Assembly: GCA_029532415.1 (NCBI GenBank)
Contig: JAQOTA010000060.1
Span: 1,302,001-1,366,000 of the forward strand
Direction of reading: 5' to 3'
DNA from: Marasmius tenuissimus
Taxonomy: Eukaryota; Basidiomycota; Agaricomycetes; Agaricales; Marasmiaceae
Length of the DNA: 64,000 bases
The translations under genes were made by a program, and so were the position numbers. The notes below the pieces were generated by a model. That model was given only the letters and a program-made list of their open reading frames with translations, searched no databases and was not told the DNA's origin. Positions 58,445-64,000 of this stretch are shown here, piece after piece. Positions within the stretch are counted from its first letter, which is position 1, and every line of letters starts with the position of its first letter.

Positions 58445-59030
58445 TTTTGCGGTCCTTCGGTTAGCGATTTAAAAGAGCCACTCTAACGAGGGCAAGAGAG
58501 GGAGTGAGGGTGGTTGTTGACACTGAAAGTGAACGTTAAACTGGAAAGAGACACGTCGATGCTACTCCTGCCTTTTGCGGTTACGGGCCGTGATCCGGGT
58601 TTACTCACGCGTCTTGGCCTGTCTTGGCTCATGAGTCATAAGTAAGATAGGGCGTTCGCAAGTGGGGTCATCACGTGCTTTTGCGTGACAAAAGTCCCAT
58701 AAAAATAATAAGAATTCGTAGTGCTCACTAATATTTAAAAGGGCTCCGATGAGTCCTTTGGAAAGTGATTTAAAAGGACTTGTCGGAGTCCCTTTTGTGG
58801 AAAGTTGACCCAAGGAATAGTTATAAAATTTTCAGCACGTCCAGGGCGAGATTTTGCTTGCCGCGCGTGAGCATGAAATTCGCGGGAGTCACAGGCCGTC
58901 ACATACACGTGATGACCCCACTTGCGAATGAGCCCTATCTTAACTCCAAGAGAACACCAGAGGAAAAAGTGATATATACTTAGTGATACTCATTGCATGA
59001 ATACAAAGGTCGTAGAAATACGCTACTCAA
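58445..59030. other. Intergenic region carrying a MITE-like element
   Basis: Between the glucosidase II start and the next minus-strand gene's stop. About half of it is the inverted-repeat element at 58643-58942. The rest is promoter sequence of the glucosidase gene, with no ORF of interest. Confidence 0.6.
58643..58942. mobile_element. MITE-like element with terminal inverted repeats
   Basis: About 300 bp, AT-rich inside and without coding capacity. The left terminus (58643-58677, beginning TAAGATAGGG and containing GCAAGTGGGGTCATCACGTG) is the reverse complement of the right terminus (58906-58942, CACGTGATGACCCCACTTGC ... CCCTATCTTA), with one small 3-nt indel. The outermost TA on both sides could be a TA target duplication, as for Tc1/mariner-derived MITEs. 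An inner hairpin (58741-58792) sits near the centre. No transposase gene is present, so it would be non-autonomous. Confidence 0.8.
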
Positions 59031-59858
59031 CTAGACTACAGGTAAAGTAGACTCAAAATCCGGCTTCAGCCTGTAATGCATCCCTTCCAGAACAACACCA
59101 GGGTCCATCAAGTCCCACCTGGGGATAGGCGCACGTCGTGGAAGAGGTCCCAAACGCCAGGGCTTCGAGCCGTTCGGGGACTGGGAGGAGTTGTGGGTCG
59201 TTTCGCCGGATAGATTAGTTCCACAATCAGGTGTCGCCGTCGCGAACTTTTCTCTCTTCAAGGCAGACGGGGCTTGCCTCATTGAGGACATCTTCTCGTT
59301 CCTTCGCATCCTCTCTGATTTCGCTTCAAGAGCCTCCAATATGGGTAATGCGGGTCTCTCTTCGTGGATCCGTGCGCGTGTGGCACGGAGAGTCTGAACG
59401 AGGCAATCGAAGTCAATCTGAGGCTGTGAGATGACGGCCTTCTGAGTCAATTTCGCGATACTCTCTTCTTCAGCATCCTAGAAAGGCACACCAGTGTCAA
59501 CGACTGGAGGAGAGAAATACGGTTGATTTACGCACCTTTTCCTCCTTCTTTGTCCTCAACAAAGCATTCTTCTTGAGGACTGGAGCCACCGGCCTCCTCG
59601 CGTTACGGCGATAGGTCGAATCTTTCTTCTGAGGAGAGACTCCCGAAAGTGCACTTGGCACAAAGGTAATCTCAGACCGTGAAATATCCCCATAGCCAGT
59701 GAAGGTGCTCCCGTCGTCGAAAGACACATCAGCGGCCTCCGAGTAGACAGCATGATCTTCATAGAACGAGTCGCGAATAGTTTCAATTTCCGAGTTCTTA
59801 TTCCAGGTCAGTATTATGCATGTCCTATTCGATAGTTGTAAGGACTCACTTGGACCAT
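59031..59858 (-). CDS. Hypothetical protein with very short first exon
   Basis: ATG 59858 begins a 9-nt coding exon (MVQ) before a gtgagt donor. The next exon begins NSEIETIRDSFYEDHAVYSE and contains VSFDDGSTFTGYGDISRSEI and a basic stretch STYRRNARRPVAPVLKKNAL. The last exon, to the stop at 59031, holds LVQTLRATRARIHEERPALP, EALEAKSERMRRNEKMSSMR and RRAPIPRWDLMDPGVVLEGM. About 240 residues, basic, no membrane segment. The pattern could suit a nuclear or cytoskeletal regulatory protein, but I do not recognise the family. Confidence 0.6.
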
Positions 59859-60421
59859 GTTAACTCGTGGGGACCTAGTTTGCGAGATAGTACTTTAGCG
59901 TAATGAAAGACTATCCTCAAGGCCTTCTGTATTTATACCTCGAAGGCGAAGGCCCATTGTTGAGAGAAAACAATGAAAATGCCACCGTAGCCACTGAAAG
60001 TGGTCAAGAATGGTCAAATTTATCTCCGACTCCCTTTGTCTACACTCAAAGCACTCCAACTCGCCCAGGCTCAAACAATGCAACTGGCACGTTGCTGATC
60101 TGTCTCCAAAGCCATAGCATCGTGCAATATGCCATTTTCAGGCGTCAGGGATGAATGCGATGGCAGAGGTGGTGGTAGCGATGGTGAAAGGCGTGAGAAA
60201 AATCTTGATTGAAAGTCGAGAAAAGCCCCGGCCCGGCCTACGTGAAGTACGCCACTTCACAAAAGGGACAAGCTTGATACCTACCAGTTCGAGTCCACGA
60301 GTAAGGCTCAAGATTGCGCACTTCATTTATCTCCCGGCATATACATTGTACAATAACTACGCGCAACTAGGTCATTTTACGGTTCAGCTGATCACAATCA
60401 TTCACCATATTGGTGCTATCA
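59859..60421. other. Intergenic, no supported gene
   Basis: Between the start of the hypothetical gene and the stop of MACPF copy E. Short frames only. No 21-bp repeat like the one after copy D is seen here. Confidence 0.5.
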
Positions 60422-62256
60422 TCACTCCTGTGTCTGGGGCGTCTCTCCAATCTGGTGCAAGTACTCCTTGAGCACACTATCCCATGCACTGATTCCCGAG
60501 TTCGGCATGCGCATAGGCATGGAACTGAAACTCTCAGGTGTTCCCGTCACACCAGCTTGGTAGAACCATTTCGTGTTCCAGACGTTGTCAGTGATATCGT
60601 TGTTCTCGTAGGTATCCTGTGGGCGTGTCAGTGGTGAGGATGATAAAGATTCAGCGACCAGTAACGAACATTTTCTATGGTGACTTTGGCTGTACCATGA
60701 GAACTACCATCGCCACCTTGCGAACCGTGAGAGATGTAGAAGTCGATTGGGTAGCCATCGTTGACAACCCAGAACCTGTCGAAAAACCAGTGAGCAATCG
60801 AGGGATTTTCTGAGACGACGAAGCCCAAGAAAACATACACGATGGTCTGTCTGTGATAATCGTGGCTATACTCCTTTCCCCAGGTCAGCTTGGTCTCGTC
60901 CCAAGTAGTATTTGATGGCACGTTGTCACCCTTGATGACGATCGCACTCGGGGTGAGCAAACCAAATTCTGCCCTGATCAACGGGAAAATGCATAGTCAG
61001 AAGGCGCCCAGCAGCGACAGCAAGATCTCGCTCACCAATCGGACTCGCAGACGAGCGAAACCGCCGTCTTATAAACCGCTGGGTTGTCCACAATATAGTT
61101 GAACGCATCCTCGATCCTCGGAGCAGCCTTAATGATGTCGTCGTCCGCAGAGTTCTTCATCAGTGACCACAGCTCGTCTACCACGAAGCTCAAGATCGAA
61201 GGGTTCTGCTGAGACGTCACAACCCAGTCTTGGAAGCTGGGCCAAGTCGGTTTCGTTCCCAGAGCTATGGCTTTATTGTTGTCTCCTCCGTATACGGACT
61301 CGATCCTCTGCTTGAGGTTCAGGTATGCTTTGTACTGATCCGAACCACGGACGCCAGGGTCGTACTCTCCGTTGCTCGGAATACCGTCATAGTCTGCCTT
61401 GACGTTGCCAGCCCAGTTCGGGTTGACGGATGGGTTTGTGGTGGGCGACCAGAGATGCTATAAACGAGACTTGGGAGACCCGGAGCGACCAAGCAAAAGA
61501 TATGCTCACCAGTTGATAATGGGCTCCCGACTGAACCTTGGTGACAACGTGCGTCCCGTATCGCTGGAAGAAACTCTTGTACTTGGCAAGATTGTCTGCG
61601 TTTTCACCGTTGAACGGGACTGGTAACTGATTGAGTCCCGTCTTGAGGGACTTCTCATCGAGTAGGTCGGCGTAGTTCTTCAATATCGCGAGATACTGGG
61701 CTTGTCCGAAAGAGTAGTACGCATACATGAGGTTCCTTCTGTGGTGTTTCTCAGTCGCACGTCCAACAGAGGGATCTCCGGTGATGGACATGAAACGCGA
61801 CGCCAGAGTAGAGTCGCTCCGGAACGCGACAGCTGCGTCGTTACCATTGGGGTAGTGGACAAAGCCATCGGTGACGCTCTTGTCTTCGAGGACACCGATG
61901 CTCTTGGGAACGTCGTAAGTCTTTTCGTCTAATAGCGAATCAGTTCAAAATGTACCCCACAGCGAAGGAGACGATAATTTACTTACCGATGGTGACCTTT
62001 CTGGTATCGTACTCGTCGAAGTCGATGATACGACGGGAAGTTTGAATGGCTTTCGTCGCCTAAACGACCCGATCGGCGATGTTTAGACGCGAACAATCGG
62101 GAGGAAGAAGAAGAATTTCTTACAGACATCGTGTCAAGGGGCGTGACCGAAGACTGAGAGACAATGAGCGTAGGTCCGCAGACAGGGCTGAGAGAGAAGA
62201 TTGCCCACCATGTTCATACTGTATCCAAGCAAGTTCGTCGCCGGAAATTCTGACAT
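60422..62256 (-). CDS. MACPF-domain (perforin-like) protein, copy E
   Basis: Start ATG 62256 (MSEFPATNLLGYSMNM), stop 60422-60424, with the same exon plan as copy D. The signature is FFQRYGTHVVTKVQSGAHY (about 61520-61575). It also has YYSFGQAQYLAILKNYADLL, VDELWSLMKNSADDD, LLTPSAIVIKGDNVPSNTTW, FWVVNDGYPIDFYISHGS and DDVWNTKWFYQAG. Over the stretches compared it is about 80-85% identical to copy D, with changes spread along the protein and no stop or frameshift, so it seems intact and under constraint. It ends GETPQTQE rather than KPKAS. It lies on the opposite strand to D, preceded by the same promoter block. No signal peptide. Confidence 0.87.
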
Positions 62257-62284
62257 GATTGCAAGCTAGACTTGTGTGATGGGC

Positions 62285-62420
62285 AAAGCGTGAAGTGGTG
62301 CTGAGTTTCTGGCCCAGTTATGAGGACACAAAGCTCGTTTTAAAGACCAGGCGAGCCTCCTGACGTCTTCAGAACATCAGCCCCTTGAGCATTCTAGTTG
62401 ACAAGATCCATCTCAACCCC
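62285..62420 (-). promoter_or_regulatory. Conserved promoter block of MACPF copy E
   Basis: On the minus strand, in the same order as for copy D: GTCAACTAG near 62400, GACGTCA at 62361-62367 within GAAGACGTCAGGAG, TTTAAAA at 62338-62344, and AAACTCAGCACCA near 62300. The CRE-like box is about 110 nt from the start codon in both genes. Confidence 0.6.
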
Positions 62421-62529
62421 GTGCTCACTCTCGTGGCACGGTTGAGCGAATGACGGGAGTTATGGAGTCCTTGGGAAGTCCATGATAAGAATAAAGAATA
62501 ATGATTATGAGGCCAAAAAGGTTGCAAAC

Positions 62530-62706
62530 TCACAGCGGCGTTCGAGCTACCACGATAATCACACTCGATGATGTGACTAGTACGCTAGCAATCTTCGACT
62601 GACAGGTGATAGAGGGCGACCCTGCCTCCACAATAGCAAGCTGAGCCGAATGGAAAGTCTTGAGAAGAACTCGGTTAGAGATTGCAAACCGACTGGGGTT
62701 GGTCAT
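62530..62706 (-). other. Small ORF conserved in both duplicated blocks (copy 2)
   Basis: From ATG 62706 the frame gives MTNPSRFAISNRVLLKTFHS, then AQLAIVE, and ends SSSVIIVVARTPL. It is longer than copy 1, which stops early after a small length change. The shared part is nearly identical at DNA level. A GTGAGTTTG donor-like site overlaps its stop. It could be a small peptide gene, an unspliced leader exon of copy E, or non-coding. Confidence 0.35.
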
Positions 62707-63244
62707 GGTGGCAGGAGGCAAGTTCCAACTTAGTTCGGATACAACATTTCGGATGCCGTGACGGCTGTCATTCGGCTAAAGGATAACGCGGCTAAGCCTC
62801 CTTGGTCACCCGGAATTGCTACTTTCCGGGGGTTTGACGTAGTGAATGGAAGACTAGTCTTCCGACACTCATTTTCCCTTCCCAGAAAGATCAACCTTCT
62901 GCTCTCCTCCGAGGGTGCAAACACCAAGAATGTCAACCATCCTGCTTCCCTGTGAATTATGGCTCACTGTTGCCGCGCTCGTCATGAGGGTTTTCAGGAT
63001 TCCATTGGCACAGCTGATGATCGATATCTGATCGGCCAACTGGATTTGCCGACCCTCCGAGCCTCCAAGCTTCAAGCTTCGCCATGGATAGAGTCATTGT
63101 TCCTCTTCTCTTTTTCGGTAGTCTCAAAAAAGTAACCTAGCACCAAAGCTTACAAGTATAGCATTTCATTCACATGTGTTTACAAGGTAACAGATATTCG
63201 AGTTTGGAAAACAACATTTCGGAAGTTCGGAAATTGAACTATTA

Positions 63245-64000
63245 TTAGTCCTGGGGGGAGACGTTGTCGGGAATCACAGGAACTTTGTAGTACCTGACCA
63301 GCCCCTTATCATTGTTCTCATAACATTTCTATCAAAAGATGTCAACGTCGACACAACCACACATCGATACGAGAAAACTCACCCCATTGATTAGGACACA
63401 TGCATTGCCCATATCGCGACCGAGAGTGAAATCGATCGGCGTTCCATCATTGACGATGTAGAACCTGATGACGGGTGAGAAAAGTAGTCCCAGAGGTATC
63501 ACATACAAGAAACTTACGCCGCCAAACGTTCCTTCTGAGCTTCACCGGATTGACCAACACGGACCTTGGTCTCGCTGAGTCCGATGACCTTCTGCGTCGT
63601 GGGGTCGTAAGTTGGGAGGGGACCTCCCACACCGACAATTGACCCAGGAGTCGACAACCCAAACTCCGCAACCCCCGATTCAGACTTGAGAATAACAAGA
63701 GTCACAACGCCATGTTGCTTCTTTTCATTCTCTTCGACAATTGCCTTGAAAGCAGCCTCAATATTGTCAGCTGCGTCCCTGACTTTGCCATCTTCCGAAT
63801 CGCGAAGGAGCGACCAAAGTGGAAGTACCCCAATAGACGTCAAGGCAGGCAAGGAAGGAATGGTGGACGACCACTTCACGAGTACGTCAAAATCGAAGTT
63901 TCCTTGCGAGATGGAGTCGGCAGCTGCCTCCTCCCCGCCAGTGATGGTGCACAAAGTCTGTGCGATGGTGAGGAAGACTTGATATTGAGGCTCATCGAGA
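63245..64000 (-). CDS. MACPF-domain (perforin-like) protein, copy F (5' end outside window)
   Basis: Stop TAA 63245-63247. The gene runs off the right edge, so only the C-terminal part is seen, from the QVFLTIAQTLCTITGGEE region onward. It has VLPLWSLLRDSEDGKVRDAA, LVILKSESGVAEFGLSTPGS, GGPLPTYDPTTQKVIGLSET, FYIVNDGTPIDFTLG and KGLVRYYKVPVIPD. It aligns with copy C at close to 90% over these parts and shares its short C-terminus without DDVWNTKW. No frame break within the visible part. The MACPF signature itself lies outside the window. Confidence 0.83.

Larger units (their letters stand above)
62257..63244. other. Intergenic region between MACPF copies F and E
   Basis: Contains the copy E promoter (about 62285-62420) and the duplicated small ORF (62530-62706, minus). 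The rest, about 62720-63244, is only partly similar to the C-D spacer and holds no supported gene. Confidence 0.55.
60422..64000 (-). repeat. Right arm of inverted duplication (MACPF copies E and F)
   Basis: Mirror image of 18256-22805. Reading the minus strand from the right edge gives a C-like gene (F), the shared small ORF, the shared promoter block and a D-like gene (E). The arm continues beyond the window. Confidence 0.75.

Noticed and set aside
1..64000. CRISPR array, rRNA or prophage
   Set aside because: No regularly spaced repeats, no rRNA-like sequence, and the gene structure is eukaryotic.

Overview
The window looks like nuclear DNA from a filamentous basidiomycete, most likely an agaricomycete. 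Genes are dense, lie on both strands and are broken by many short introns (mostly about 50-65 nt, GT...AG). Recognisable fungal families include glucosidase II alpha, ELP1, EFG1, a Zn2Cys6 regulator, a YOR1/MRP-type ABC transporter, a P450 and MYND proteins. No rRNA, tRNA or CRISPR array was found.

Layout. 1-0.4 kb: tail of a truncated MACPF (perforin-like) gene. 2.8-4.1 kb: RS-rich protein with an SCI1-like C-terminus. 5.1-7.4 kb (-): seven-helix, GPCR-like membrane protein. 8.4-13.6 kb (-): ELP1. 14.1-14.6 kb: small unknown gene. 15.6-22.8 kb: three MACPF genes (one -, two +). 23.4-24.3 kb: EFG1. 25.1-26.1 kb (-): unknown. 27.3-40.2 kb, all minus: ABC transporter, cytochrome P450 and Zn2Cys6 transcription factor. 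42.1-44.0 kb (-): long disordered protein. 45.7-55.0 kb (+): two paralogous MYND proteins enclosing a broken or oddly spliced unknown gene and a four-helix-bundle/TPR protein. 55.1-58.4 kb (-): glucosidase II alpha. 58.6-58.9 kb: a MITE-like inverted-repeat element. 59.0-59.9 kb (-): unknown. 60.4-64.0 kb (-): two more MACPF genes, the last running off the window.

The most striking content is the MACPF family: six copies in 64 kb. The pair at 18.3-22.8 kb (+) has a closely similar mirror pair at 60.4-64 kb (-), in the same relative order. The intergenic sequence matches too, including a promoter block with a GACGTCA box and a TATA-like box and a small ORF. This is a large inverted duplication with about 37.6 kb between its arms. 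The MACPF proteins lack an obvious signal peptide and carry a shared C-terminal module that I do not recognise.

Housekeeping functions are tRNA wobble-uridine modification (ELP1), rRNA processing (EFG1) and ER glycoprotein trimming (glucosidase II). Accessory functions are pore-forming-family proteins, a possible cell-death or signalling protein (four-helix bundle plus TPR), and an exporter/P450/regulator neighbourhood suggestive of detoxification or a small metabolic cluster. Exon joins were worked out by eye from splice signals and reading frame. Gene ends are firmer than internal exon borders unless stated.
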